Assembly (NCBI GenBank): GCA_965203835.1
Contig: OZ241919.1
Location: 2,790,001 to 2,854,000, forward strand
Source: CBDCFV01 sp965203835
GTDB lineage: Bacteria > Chloroflexota > Dehalococcoidia > Lucifugimonadales > UBA3495
Length of the DNA: 64,000 nucleotides
Direction: 5' to 3'
Under the pieces are notes generated by a model, which saw nothing but the letters and a program-made list of their open reading frames with translations, had not been told where the DNA came from and ran no database searches. A program made the translations under genes and the position numbers. Shown here in pieces: positions 33,602 through 42,528 of this stretch (position 1 is the stretch's first letter; each line of letters begins with the position of its first letter).

Positions 33602-36600
33602 TCAGCAGAAGGGCAGGTCGCCCCGGTAATCAACTCCCCTTATGCTGGCGGGTAGGCAGCCGCCAAGCCCAGGATTATCGTTGAGGTCCAGACGCTCCAG
33701 GCCGGTGAGGAGGGCGATCTCGGGCGGTATGCTCCCGGTCATATTTGTGTTCGGGAGGAACAGCCTGTTGACCCGGCCCTCGGAAGACAAGCCTATACCG
33801 TGCCAATTGCTGTTCGGAAAACTCGTCGCCCCCTCCCAGTTTACTTTCGGGCTGGTGGCCTCATACAAGGCCATCAGGGCCACCAGGTCGGCAAGACGAC
33901 CGTTGGCGTAACTACCGGCCCAAGTGAAGTCGTTGCCCCAGAGGCTGATCCCTTTCAGTCCCAGGAGGTTACCCAACTCACTCGGCAACTCGCCGCTGAG
34001 GGCGTTGCCACTCAGGTAGAGCTCATTCAAGTTGACCAAGTCGCCCAACTCGGCCGGCACTACACCGCTCAATTGATTAGAGCTGAGGTTCAGTACCGTA
34101 AGCTTAGCCAGATTGCCCAGTTGAGGAGGGATTTCGCCAGTTAGACCGGTACCGTATAAATTTAGTGTTACAAGGTTGGTGAGATTGCCCAGTTCGGCGG
34201 GAATGGTCCCCGTCAAGCCTTTGTTATCGTTGAGGTCCAGACGCTCCAGGCCGGTGAGGAGGGCGATCTCGGGCGGTATGCTCCCGGTCATATTTGTGTT
34301 CGGGAGGAACAGCCTGTTGACCCGGCCCTCGGAAGACAAGCCTATACCGTGCCAATTGCTGTTCGGAAAACTCGTCGCCCCCTCCCAGTTTATTTTCGGG
34401 CTGGTGGCCTTATAGAGGGCCATCAGGGCCGCCAGATCGGCGAGACGGCCGTTGGCGTAGCTGCCAGCCCAAGTGAAGTCGTTGCCCCAGAGGCTGATCC
34501 CTTTCAGTCCCAGGAGGTTACCCAACTCACTCGGCAACTCGCCGCTGAGGGCGTTGCCACTCAGGTAGAGCTCATTCAACCCGGTCAGCTTGCCCAACTC
34601 GGTCGGCACTGCACCGCTCAATTGATTAGAGCTGAGGTTCAGTACCGTAAGCTTAGCCAGATTGCCCAGTTGAGGAGGAATCTTACCGGTTAAGGCGTTA
34701 TCGCGTAGTTCCAGTCTTTCAAGCTTGTTGAGATTGCCCAGTTCGGCGGGAATGGTCCCCGTCAAGCTGTTACCGTAGAGAATTAGATGCTCCAAGCCGG
34801 TGAGGAGGGCGATCTCGGGCGGTATGCTCCCGGTCATATTTGTGTTCGGGAGGAACAGCCTGTTGACCCGGCCCTCGGAAGACAAGCCTATACCGCTCCA
34901 ATTGCCGTGCGGAAAACTCGTCGCCCCCTCCCAGTTTATTTTCGGGCTGGTGGCCTTATAGAGGGCCATCAGGGCCGCCAGGTCGGCGAGACGGCCGTTG
35001 GCGTAGCTGCCAGCCCAAGTGAAGTCGTTGCCCCAGAGGCTGATCCCTTGCAGTCCCAAGAGGTTGCCCAACTCGGCCGGCAACTCGCCACTGAGCTTGT
35101 TGCCACCCAGAAAGAGCCTATTCAACTTGGTCAGGTTGCCCAGTTGAGGAGGGATCTCACCGGTGAGGGCGTTAGCGTGTAGTTCCAGTATTTCAAGCTT
35201 GGTGAGATTGCCCAGTTCGGCGGGAATGGCCCCCGTCAAGCTGTTACCGTTGAGGGTTAGACGCTCCAAGCCGGTGAGTAGGCCGATCTGGGACGGGATG
35301 CTCCCGGTCATGTTTGAGTTCTGGAGGTTCAGCCCGTTGACCCGACCGTCAGGGGACACGCTTACACCGGACCATTCGGAGGACGGAAAATCCGAACGCT
35401 CTTCCCAGTTTGTTTGCGGGCCAGCGGCCTTATGGAGCGCCATCAGGCCCGCCAGGTCGGCAAGACGGCCGTTGGCGTAGCTGACGGCCCAAGTGAAGTC
35501 GTTGCCCCACAGGCTGATCCCTTGCAGTTCGGACAGGTTGCCCAACTCGGCCGGCAACTCGCCACTGAGGTTGTTGCCGCCCAGGAAGAGCATATTCAAC
35601 TTGGTCAGATTCCCCAATTCGGCCGGCGCCGCGCCGCTCAACTGGTTGCTGCTGAGTTGCAGTTCCTCGAGGTTGGACAGGCTGCCCAACTCTGCCGGCA
35701 CCGGGCCGCTCAACTGGTTGCTGTTGAGCCGCAGTTCCTCCAGGCTGACCAGGCTGCCCAACTCTGCGGGAAGCGGGCCGCTGAAGGCGTTGTTGTTTAG
35801 CCACAGCATCTCCAGACTTGCCAGATTCCCCAACTCGGGCGGAATTTCACCGCTCAAACGGTTGTGGTGGAGGCTGAGGGATTGCAGGCTGGCGGCGTTG
35901 CCCAGTCCCGCAGGAATCTCTCCCTCCAGCCGGTTCCCGCCGAGGTCCAGCTCTTGAAGGTTGACAAGGTTGCTGAAGCTGGAGGGTATTTCGCCGTCAA
36001 GCTCCGGATTGCCCGCCATGACCAGCCGGGTCAAACCGGTCATATCACCCAGGTGCGAGGGGATTTTCCCGTCCAGGACTCCCTCCGCAAAGGCCAGTTC
36101 GGTTACCCTCCCGCCGGCGCCGGTGGTCACGCCTCCCCAGTTGGCGGCGGACGTGCCGGTGAGCCATTGATAACTGGCCCCCCAGTTCTCCCCGCCGAGG
36201 GACTCATGGACGACCATGAGCCCCACCATGTCGGCCAGCAGCCCCGGCTCGTAGCTTTCGGCCCAAGTGAACCAGTTGTTCCAGATGGTGACGCTTTCCA
36301 GTCCGGAAAGACCGGCCAGCGCGGCGGGAAACTCGCCGCCCAACTGGTTGTCGTGCAGGTGCAGGTCGGTCAGGGCGCTGAGTGCGCCGAGCGAGGAAGG
36401 CAAAGCCCCGCTGAACTGGTTACCGTTCAGGTACAGTTCCTCCAGGTTGGCCAGGCTGCCCAGCCCGGCGGGCAGAGTCCCGCTCAGGTTGTTATTGCTG
36501 AGGTTAAGCTCCGTAAGCTCGGTGAGGTACTCCATTTCCTCGGGCAACTCGCCGCTGAGCCCGTTGCCGCCGAGATCCAGCCCGGTTACCCGCCCGGCGG

Positions 36601-36907
36601 CGTCGGTGGTCACGCCGCGCCACTGGCCCAAGGCTACTTCGAACAGCCAGCCGTCGGTGTTGCCCCAGCCCTCGCCGCCCGTCGCGTCGTAAAGCGCCAA
36701 CAGCGCGGCTCCGTCCGACCCGGGTGGGAAGGCCACTCGTTCCCCGGGCAGCGGGGTGGCAATGGGGGCGACAGGCGCCGGATCACTACGTCCTTCGGTC
36801 CGCTCACTGGTGATGGTTTCGTCCTCGCAGGCGGCGAGAGCGAACAGCAGGGTGAGGGAGACTAAAGCGAAGAAGCTGACTCGCCTCAGCATCTGGTGGA
36901 AACGCAT
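33602..36907 (-). CDS. Leucine-rich-repeat lipoprotein
   Basis: 1101 residues. Signal LRRVSFFALVSLTLLFALAAC with a lipobox Cys, short Thr/Pro linker, then an 'ALLALYDATGGEGWGNTDGW' opening and about 35 LRRs of plant type (L.L..N.L.G.(I/L)P..LG.L). Spacer modules with WGNDFTWA.SYANGRLADLAALMALYKATSP recur four times in its C-terminal two thirds. Ends with a Cys-capped LRR (GGCLPASIRGVDYRGDLPFC), the usual disulphide cap. It shares module style with the 19080 protein but is not a recent copy of it. Surface recognition protein; ligand unknown. Confidence 0.85.
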   Translation of the reverse strand: MRFHQMLRRVSFFALVSLTLLFALAACEDETITSERTEGRSDPAPVAPIATPLPGERVAFPPGSDGAALLALYDATGGEGWGNTDGWLFEVALGQWRGVTTDAAGRVTGLDLGGNGLSGELPEEMEYLTELTELNLSNNNLSGTLPAGLGSLANLEELYLNGNQFSGALPSSLGALSALTDLHLHDNQLGGEFPAALAGLSGLESVTIWNNWFTWAESYEPGLLADMVGLMVVHESLGGENWGASYQWLTGTSAANWGGVTTGAGGRVTELAFAEGVLDGKIPSHLGDMTGLTRLVMAGNPELDGEIPSSFSNLVNLQELDLGGNRLEGEIPAGLGNAASLQSLSLHHNRLSGEIPPELGNLASLEMLWLNNNAFSGPLPAELGSLVSLEELRLNSNQLSGPVPAELGSLSNLEELQLSSNQLSGAAPAELGNLTKLNMLFLGGNNLSGELPAELGNLSELQGISLWGNDFTWAVSYANGRLADLAGLMALHKAAGPQTNWEERSDFPSSEWSGVSVSPDGRVNGLNLQNSNMTGSIPSQIGLLTGLERLTLNGNSLTGAIPAELGNLTKLEILELHANALTGEIPPQLGNLTKLNRLFLGGNKLSGELPAELGNLLGLQGISLWGNDFTWAGSYANGRLADLAALMALYKATSPKINWEGATSFPHGNWSGIGLSSEGRVNRLFLPNTNMTGSIPPEIALLTGLEHLILYGNSLTGTIPAELGNLNKLERLELRDNALTGKIPPQLGNLAKLTVLNLSSNQLSGAVPTELGKLTGLNELYLSGNALSGELPSELGNLLGLKGISLWGNDFTWAGSYANGRLADLAALMALYKATSPKINWEGATSFPNSNWHGIGLSSEGRVNRLFLPNTNMTGSIPPEIALLTGLERLDLNDNKGLTGTIPAELGNLTNLVTLNLYGTGLTGEIPPQLGNLAKLTVLNLSSNQLSGVVPAELGDLVNLNELYLSGNALSGELPSELGNLLGLKGISLWGNDFTWAGSYANGRLADLVALMALYEATSPKVNWEGATSFPNSNWHGIGLSSEGRVNRLFLPNTNMTGSIPPEIALLTGLERLDLNDNPGLGGCLPASIRGVDYRGDLPFC
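33663..34760. repeat. Tandem LRR module repeats, period 549 bp
   Basis: Blocks at about 33663-34211 and 34212-34760 are nearly identical; a third, less similar block of about 510-550 bp runs on to about 35300. The period is in frame (183 codons). Confidence 0.8.
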
Positions 36908-36974
36908 TTACCTGACCTCTCTCAACTTCGATTGACCGGCGCGGGTCCCCGCCCTCGGGCAGGGGGCTGCGGGT

Positions 36975-37397
36975 TCAGGCGGTCCTGGAGCCGAGGCCCT
37001 GGCCGCCCTTTCGCTTGTCGGCCACGGCGAGCACTCCCAGGAGCGCCCAGACGGGGAGCGATACCGCCACCGTGTATCCGACCACCCCGGGATAGCCCAT
37101 CAGCCCGCCAAGCAGCACCGCAAAGTACGACACCAGTCCAAAGAAAACGGCGCAGGCATAAGCGAGAAGCTTGGAACGTCGGTGCAGCAGGCGGAGCGCC
37201 AGCGTCAGCGGGATGGCCGAAGGCCAGGCCAAGGCGAACAGGACCAGGAGTTGCTCCAAGTCGGGAACGGGACCGGGGCCCAACACGCGGGGGCCAAATC
37301 GGACCAGTGATATCGCCAGCACGAGAACGGGCAACCAGAGAGAAAAGAGAACCGTACGTAACATCCCCAACACCTTCGGTCTTTCCCAGGGCGTCAT
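36975..37397 (-). CDS. Small polytopic membrane protein
   Basis: 140 residues from ATG 37397; ATG 37364, 5-9 bp after AAGGTG, is an alternative. Four predicted helices: LFSLWLPVLVLAISLV, LLVLFALAWPSAIPLTLAL, LLAYACAVFFGLVSYFAVLL and VVGYTVAVSLPVWALLGVLA, with a basic C-terminus. Not recognised. Lies 67 bp upstream of the LRR lipoprotein on the same strand; promoter element C sits about 120 bp upstream, so both may share one transcript. Confidence 0.6.
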   Translation of the reverse strand: MTPWERPKVLGMLRTVLFSLWLPVLVLAISLVRFGPRVLGPGPVPDLEQLLVLFALAWPSAIPLTLALRLLHRRSKLLAYACAVFFGLVSYFAVLLGGLMGYPGVVGYTVAVSLPVWALLGVLAVADKRKGGQGLGSRTA

Positions 37398-37517
37398 GCC
37401 GAAGCGACGTTCCAGTTGAAGCCCTCCACGGCCCCTTCCTCCCTGGCGCCCTTGGATCGATGCACCGAGTCCCGGCGCCTCTCTCCCACGCCACACAACG
37501 GCCTCGGAGCGTGGGTA

Positions 37518-37568
37518 ATTATAACATTTGGGTGATGCGTTTCAACTTAAAGGCGTGTGGTTATCACG
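37518..37568 (-). promoter_or_regulatory. Promoter/operator element, copy C
   Basis: Minus strand: dyad CGTG-N7-CACG (37554-37568, extended to GGCGTG/CACGCC), 8 bp, -35 TTGAAA (37540-37545), 16-bp spacer with GCATCACCC, -10 TATAAT (37518-37523). It reads towards the membrane protein and LRR lipoprotein. Confidence 0.75.
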
Positions 37569-37629
37569 CCCGGCAGGCCTGATAAACAAGGGGGGATTAT
37601 GCTCAACGACCTATGGACTCCCGCAAGGT

Positions 37630-37665
37630 CATCCGTCATTCCCGCGAAGGCGGGAATCCATAGGC
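37630..37665. repeat. REP palindrome
   Basis: ATTCCCGC-GAAG-GCGGGAAT at 37638-37657, between promoter element C and the FN3 gene end. The rest of 37569-37764 shows no gene. Confidence 0.75.
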
Positions 37666-37764
37666 GCGGGGGCAGGCGCACGATCATACTCTGTGCAGCC
37701 CGCCCCTACCGGCCTCCCGGAACTCCCACGGCCCTTCGACAAGCTCAGGAGCCCGCCCGCCGGA

Positions 37765-40700
37765 CTATCGGACCTGGATGGAGGGATCCGTCGTGGCCCA
37801 GGCGCCGATACCTTCCCGGTACACCGCCGCCACCCGCACCTGGTACGTGCCGCTGCTCACTCCCATGATGCCCGCCACCGAGGTCCTGCCGCCCCGGTGG
37901 TCGGAGCAGGTTTCCTCTATCGGCTCCGGGTCGTCGGAAACGGTGCAGCGCCTGTCCAGCCAGTCCCCGGAGGTGCCGCGGCGGAACTGCACCTTGTAGC
38001 CCGAGAAGTCAGATCGTTCGTTGTCGTCGGAGTCGGTGGGCGGCTCCCAGCCCACCACGAATTCCTTCTTGGTTGACCCGTCCACGTCCACGAAACTCCT
38101 CTGTTCCACAAACGCCAGGTTCTGCGGCTTCGGGCCGGGCGGGTCCTGCGGGGTGGCCCGCTTCGGCCCGGCGGTGGCGTCGCCGTTTGCGTTGGACACC
38201 CGCACCTGGACCTCGTACGTCTCGCCGGTGGTCAGTCCTTCGATGGTCGCCGAGGTGGCCGTGACCTTGCGGGAAGTCCAGGAACCCCCGCCGTCATCGG
38301 TGACTACGCGGTGCTCAAGGGTGTAGCCCGTGATCTCGGGATTGCCCAGGTCCTCCGGCGCGTCCCACGACACCTGTATCTCCGTGGCCCCCGGCGTCAG
38401 CGCCAGGTTGCGCGGCGCGGTGGGCGCGCTCCCCGGCTCCGGCTCCCCCTTGGCGGGGTCGCCGTCGGGCGGTTCCGCCGCGTCCGTCGTGGCCGTGAGG
38501 GCCCCGTCGTCCCCGGCCTTGGGGCTGTCGCCCTCGCTGTTCACCGCCCACACCTGCACCTGGTAGGTCGTGCCGTCTTTCAGGCCGGTTATCGTATAAG
38601 ATCTGGCGCTGCTGCCAACCCTGAAGGGCGAGGCCGGCGAGGCCGGGAGCCAGACGGAGTCGGTGCCGTCGTCCTCCCGGTACTGGATCCGGTAGCCGCT
38701 GAGGGCCGGGTGGCCCACGTCGTAAGGCTCGCGCCAGGTCACCACGATCTGCTTGTCGCCCCCGGTGGGGACCACGTTGGGCGGCTCCGAGGGTACCCTG
38801 GGCGGGGTGTTGGGAACGGCCGACCCCTGCGCCCAGGGGCCCTCCCTCCCGTCGGCGTTGACCGCCCGCACCCGCACCTGGTACCGACGGCCGTTGTCCA
38901 GGTCGGTTATCAAGGCGCCCAGCCCAATGTGGTACTTCCGGTCATTGTCATTCCAGGGCAGCCAGTTGCCGGAGGTCCGGTACTGCACCTCGAAGCCGGT
39001 GATGTCAGCGCCGCCGTTGTCGGCAGGCTCGCCCCACGACACCAGAATCTGCATGTCGTCCGGCGCCAGGTGCAGCGGCACGGAGCAACCGTTGTAGGGA
39101 GCCGGCAGGTGAGCGATGGCCGCTTCCGCCGGGCATTGGACCGCGGTGGGCGCGCTCTTCGGCGTGGCTGACGCCTCGGCGTATTCGCCCGCGCCGACGG
39201 TGTTCACCGCCGCCACCCACACCAGGTACTCCGTGCCGTTGTCCAGGCCGGTAATGGTCGCTGTGCGGCCCCGGCTGTTGTGGGGCCAGCGCGTCCACGT
39301 CGTCCCGCCGTCGCCGCTGTACTCCACCAGGTAGGTGTGGTAGGTGGGGACTCCAACGTCGGCCGGCTCATCCCACCAAGCGGATATGCGGCCGTTTCCA
39401 GGATCGAGGACCAGGTTGGCGGGTTGGCCGGGTGTTCTCGCCGCCGCCACCGGGCGGCCGGAGGACGTGGCGTAGGGGCTGGCGCCGGCGGTGTTCACCG
39501 CCGCCACCCGCACCTGGTAGGTCCGGCCGTTGTCCAGGCCGGTGATGGTCTCGGTGGTGGAAAGCGGGTCAGTCGCCGTGCGGGTCCAGGTCAGCCAGTT
39601 GCCGGAGGCCCGGTACTGGACCAGGTAGCCATGCAGGCCCGGGTTGCCCAGGGATTCAGGCGCGGTCCAGGACAGCGTCATCTCCCCGTCTTCCACCGTC
39701 ACCGCCAGGTCCGTGGGTGTCCCCGGGACCGCCGCGCCCGCCACCGGACGGCCCGACGCCTCGGCGTAGTCGCCCGTGCCGCTGGCGTTCATCGCCGCCA
39801 CCCGTACCTGGTAGGTCGTGTCGTTGGTCAGGCCGGTAATGGTCTCCGACCGGCCCGTGCCGCTGCGCGATACCGGCGTCCATAACTGCGCGCCCTGCTC
39901 CCGGTACTGCACCGAGTAGCCGTTCAGCCGGGGGTTGCCCAGGTGCTCCGGCTCGCCCCAGGACGCCGTGATTTCCCCGTCGCCAGCCGCCAGGGCCAGA
40001 TCCCTGGGCGGGCCGGGCACGTGCACCCCCGCGCTGGGGGGAGCGGTGGCCTGCATGGGGTGCGACCACAGCCCCGGCACGCCGGGCACGTTCACCGCCC
40101 GCACCCGGTAGGTGTATACCTGGCCGGGCGTCACGTCCGTGTCCGCGTAAAAGGTTTCCTTAACCACCGGGGCCACGGTTTCCCAGGGGCTGGCCGACCG
40201 CTGCACCTCGTAGTGCGACACCGGCTGCCCGTTCACCTCCTCCACCGGCGACCATGACACCACGGCGGCGGTGGAAGGGTCCATTAGCTGCGGCGCGTCC
40301 GGCCCTCCCACTTCGCCGGCTCCCGGCAGCGCCTCCAACTCGACCGTGTTGTTGCTGTCGATGTGGTCGTACACCGTGCCTTCGTGCCGGGTGTTGCCGA
40401 TAGTGACGGTGTAGGGGTGGTTAGCGTTGTCGTTGTAGATGCGCGCCCCGGCCGTCCCGCATCCATTCGTTGGGCAGTTGACGATGAGGGTCAGGTCCTC
40501 TCCGTCCAGCCGCCGGCCGGTGGCCTGGTAATATCCCTTGACCCGCAACCCGACGACATTCCACACGCCGCTGTTGCCGTTGTCTTTGTAGGTCCCCGCG
40601 CTGGGGATGGCCCGGACCAGGGTCGCCTCCTCGGGCAGCATGACGTCAACCCTGGCGCCCGAGGGGGCGTCCGGCCCGTTGTTCACCGCGACGATGCTGT

Positions 40701-42339
40701 AGGCGGTCTGGCCGGGTTCCAACTGGAGCGGCACGCCGCCGCCGTCTTGCACCTCCAGCTCGGCGATGGGTCCGACGTGGAAGGTGTAGGTGCCGGTGCC
40801 GGTGAAGGATTCGGAGGGACGGAGGATCGCTGTAGAGGAGCGGGTTGCCGTGGCCGTGTATTCAACCACGTAGGTGCCCAGCTTCTCAAACTCGGCGAAA
40901 ATTGGACTCGGGATGCGGTCGTCTCGTTTAAGGGTAAGGGCCGGTCTCGTATGGGTTGGATTGGGGTCAAAGAATTCCCTTCTATTAGAGTTGAAGCGTA
41001 TCTTCATGAGGCCCGGGGCACAGGGAGGGCTGGGGTCGCCCGAGTCGCACACTTGGTCCGCGGCGTCGGCATCTATCAAGCCCCTGGCACTCATCGTGCG
41101 AACCACATCTTCCCAGTCCGGATATTCGTCGTTGAATTCGCTCAGCGACAGGGTGATATCCACTCCTTGAACATTAGTCCAAGTGCTTGGCGTCTGCCAT
41201 GAAACGTCGTTGGGGCCATTGACGCTATCGAGGTGGTTGTCAAAAACCCGCCCATCTAGGTCCTTGACCTGGATGACGATATCTTCGGGCTGCATGATGT
41301 CGATCACGGAGCGGATACCGGCGTTCAGGGCTGCGGTGTCTCCAATTGCGGCTACTACCAAGGTGCCCGCCGTGGTGCAGGGAGGAGAGGTGGTGGATCC
41401 CACGCAGGGAAACAGGGTAAACAGGTCGGTCTTGCCAGTCTGAAACAGGGTGGGAGGGGGGTCCCCAAAGCATACCTCGACCGAATTATCGGACGGGTCA
41501 TCAGCCGGTCGTTGTACGGTCAAATCCGCAGTGACGCATTTCCCCTGCAAACGCTCACTGCCGGTCACGTCTATCTCCAGACTCAAATTACGAGTGCGGT
41601 AGGTATCTCCCACATCCCACTCCCAGGTCCTCGCCTGGCCGCGAACTGCGGTGAAGGTGCCAACGCTATCGCTGACCACCTTCGGATTGTCCAGCCCCAG
41701 GGGGAGCTGGACTCTCACCTTGACCCCATAGGCGGTGCTATCGTGCCTGGATCGGGAGGACAACGGCATCCTGAGATCAAGATTAACGGTATCGGCGTCT
41801 TCGGGTAGAAGGTTGTCCACCGAGGCTTTCAGGGAGTAGAAACCCCCGGCCGCACCTCTATCATTGCGTTCCTTAGCTACCACAGCCCACGCCTCGGCGG
41901 AGTTGTTATGCAGCAAGGCCGGCGGTTCGACCGGCGCATCGCTGCTGATGACGGCCCGAGCGGGCACGGCCAGCTTGTCGTAGGTGTCAGCCAGTGCCGG
42001 ATCCATTGTGGTGGTCAATGTTCCCGTTGCGGATGCGCCTCCTTTCAGTGTTCCCACGTGCCATACCCCGGTGGAGGAATCGTACTCACTTACGTGAAGT
42101 GCAACCACCTGGTCGGGCAGGTCAATCTGCACGGTTACTCCAAAGGCGTCCTCGACTCCGTCGTTCGAGGCTTTAAAGGTTATCTCGCCGCTAGTTGTAG
42201 ACACTTCAATCCCTACGGAAAGGTCGACAGGGGGCTGCTGGGCCTGGGTTGGGGCAGGAACGGCAAGGGCCGCCACGAGGGCGGCGGCAGTGGCCAGGAT
42301 GATGACGATGGAACGGGAATAATAACGCATAGAGTGCAT
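37765..42339 (-). CDS. Secreted protein with DUF11-like N-terminal domains and eight FN3 domains
   Basis: 1524 residues. Signal peptide SIVIILATAAALVAALAVPA (cleavage after TQA). Residues about 30-700 are DUF11-like beta domains (VDLSVGIEVSTTSGEITFKA, ...VDVMLPEEATLV) with several Cys. From about residue 720 come eight FN3 units, each 'P..P.NL.L..G...I.VSW..P.D.G...I.GY.VQYR' and 'TITGL.(N/D)GT.YQVRV.AVN'. No anchor, lipobox or EF-hand module is visible at the C-terminus, which ends AVYREGIGAWATTDPSIQVR. Probably released or held non-covalently. Confidence 0.8.
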   Translation of the reverse strand: MHSMRYYSRSIVIILATAAALVAALAVPAPTQAQQPPVDLSVGIEVSTTSGEITFKASNDGVEDAFGVTVQIDLPDQVVALHVSEYDSSTGVWHVGTLKGGASATGTLTTTMDPALADTYDKLAVPARAVISSDAPVEPPALLHNNSAEAWAVVAKERNDRGAAGGFYSLKASVDNLLPEDADTVNLDLRMPLSSRSRHDSTAYGVKVRVQLPLGLDNPKVVSDSVGTFTAVRGQARTWEWDVGDTYRTRNLSLEIDVTGSERLQGKCVTADLTVQRPADDPSDNSVEVCFGDPPPTLFQTGKTDLFTLFPCVGSTTSPPCTTAGTLVVAAIGDTAALNAGIRSVIDIMQPEDIVIQVKDLDGRVFDNHLDSVNGPNDVSWQTPSTWTNVQGVDITLSLSEFNDEYPDWEDVVRTMSARGLIDADAADQVCDSGDPSPPCAPGLMKIRFNSNRREFFDPNPTHTRPALTLKRDDRIPSPIFAEFEKLGTYVVEYTATATRSSTAILRPSESFTGTGTYTFHVGPIAELEVQDGGGVPLQLEPGQTAYSIVAVNNGPDAPSGARVDVMLPEEATLVRAIPSAGTYKDNGNSGVWNVVGLRVKGYYQATGRRLDGEDLTLIVNCPTNGCGTAGARIYNDNANHPYTVTIGNTRHEGTVYDHIDSNNTVELEALPGAGEVGGPDAPQLMDPSTAAVVSWSPVEEVNGQPVSHYEVQRSASPWETVAPVVKETFYADTDVTPGQVYTYRVRAVNVPGVPGLWSHPMQATAPPSAGVHVPGPPRDLALAAGDGEITASWGEPEHLGNPRLNGYSVQYREQGAQLWTPVSRSGTGRSETITGLTNDTTYQVRVAAMNASGTGDYAEASGRPVAGAAVPGTPTDLAVTVEDGEMTLSWTAPESLGNPGLHGYLVQYRASGNWLTWTRTATDPLSTTETITGLDNGRTYQVRVAAVNTAGASPYATSSGRPVAAARTPGQPANLVLDPGNGRISAWWDEPADVGVPTYHTYLVEYSGDGGTTWTRWPHNSRGRTATITGLDNGTEYLVWVAAVNTVGAGEYAEASATPKSAPTAVQCPAEAAIAHLPAPYNGCSVPLHLAPDDMQILVSWGEPADNGGADITGFEVQYRTSGNWLPWNDNDRKYHIGLGALITDLDNGRRYQVRVRAVNADGREGPWAQGSAVPNTPPRVPSEPPNVVPTGGDKQIVVTWREPYDVGHPALSGYRIQYREDDGTDSVWLPASPASPFRVGSSARSYTITGLKDGTTYQVQVWAVNSEGDSPKAGDDGALTATTDAAEPPDGDPAKGEPEPGSAPTAPRNLALTPGATEIQVSWDAPEDLGNPEITGYTLEHRVVTDDGGGSWTSRKVTATSATIEGLTTGETYEVQVRVSNANGDATAGPKRATPQDPPGPKPQNLAFVEQRSFVDVDGSTKKEFVVGWEPPTDSDDNERSDFSGYKVQFRRGTSGDWLDRRCTVSDDPEPIEETCSDHRGGRTSVAGIMGVSSGTYQVRVAAVYREGIGAWATTDPSIQVR

Positions 42340-42455
42340 AAAGGACCGCCAAGCATTTGGGTTGGATATGGTTGGGTAGTCCCTGGCCTGCCCCGGTGAT
42401 GTGGGGTGCAGACGCCAGTTTGTGTTGAGAATGCCTGTCGATGGCAGGGGCTACG

Positions 42456-42488
42456 GGTTGGGGCGGGGCTATGCGCCCTGCCCCAACC
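42456..42488. other. Strong GC hairpin between two secreted-protein genes
   Basis: GGTTGGGGC.GGG pairs with CCC.GCCCCAACC. There is no T run on either strand, so it is more likely an mRNA-stability or attenuation structure than a simple terminator. Confidence 0.5.
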
Positions 42489-42528
42489 TCTTGTCGGCCT
42501 CCGGTCTCAGTTGGAGACCAGGGCCTGC

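Noticed and set aside
37540..37582. Terminator hairpin at GGCGTG/CACGCC
   Set aside because: It has no T run and coincides with the conserved operator dyad.
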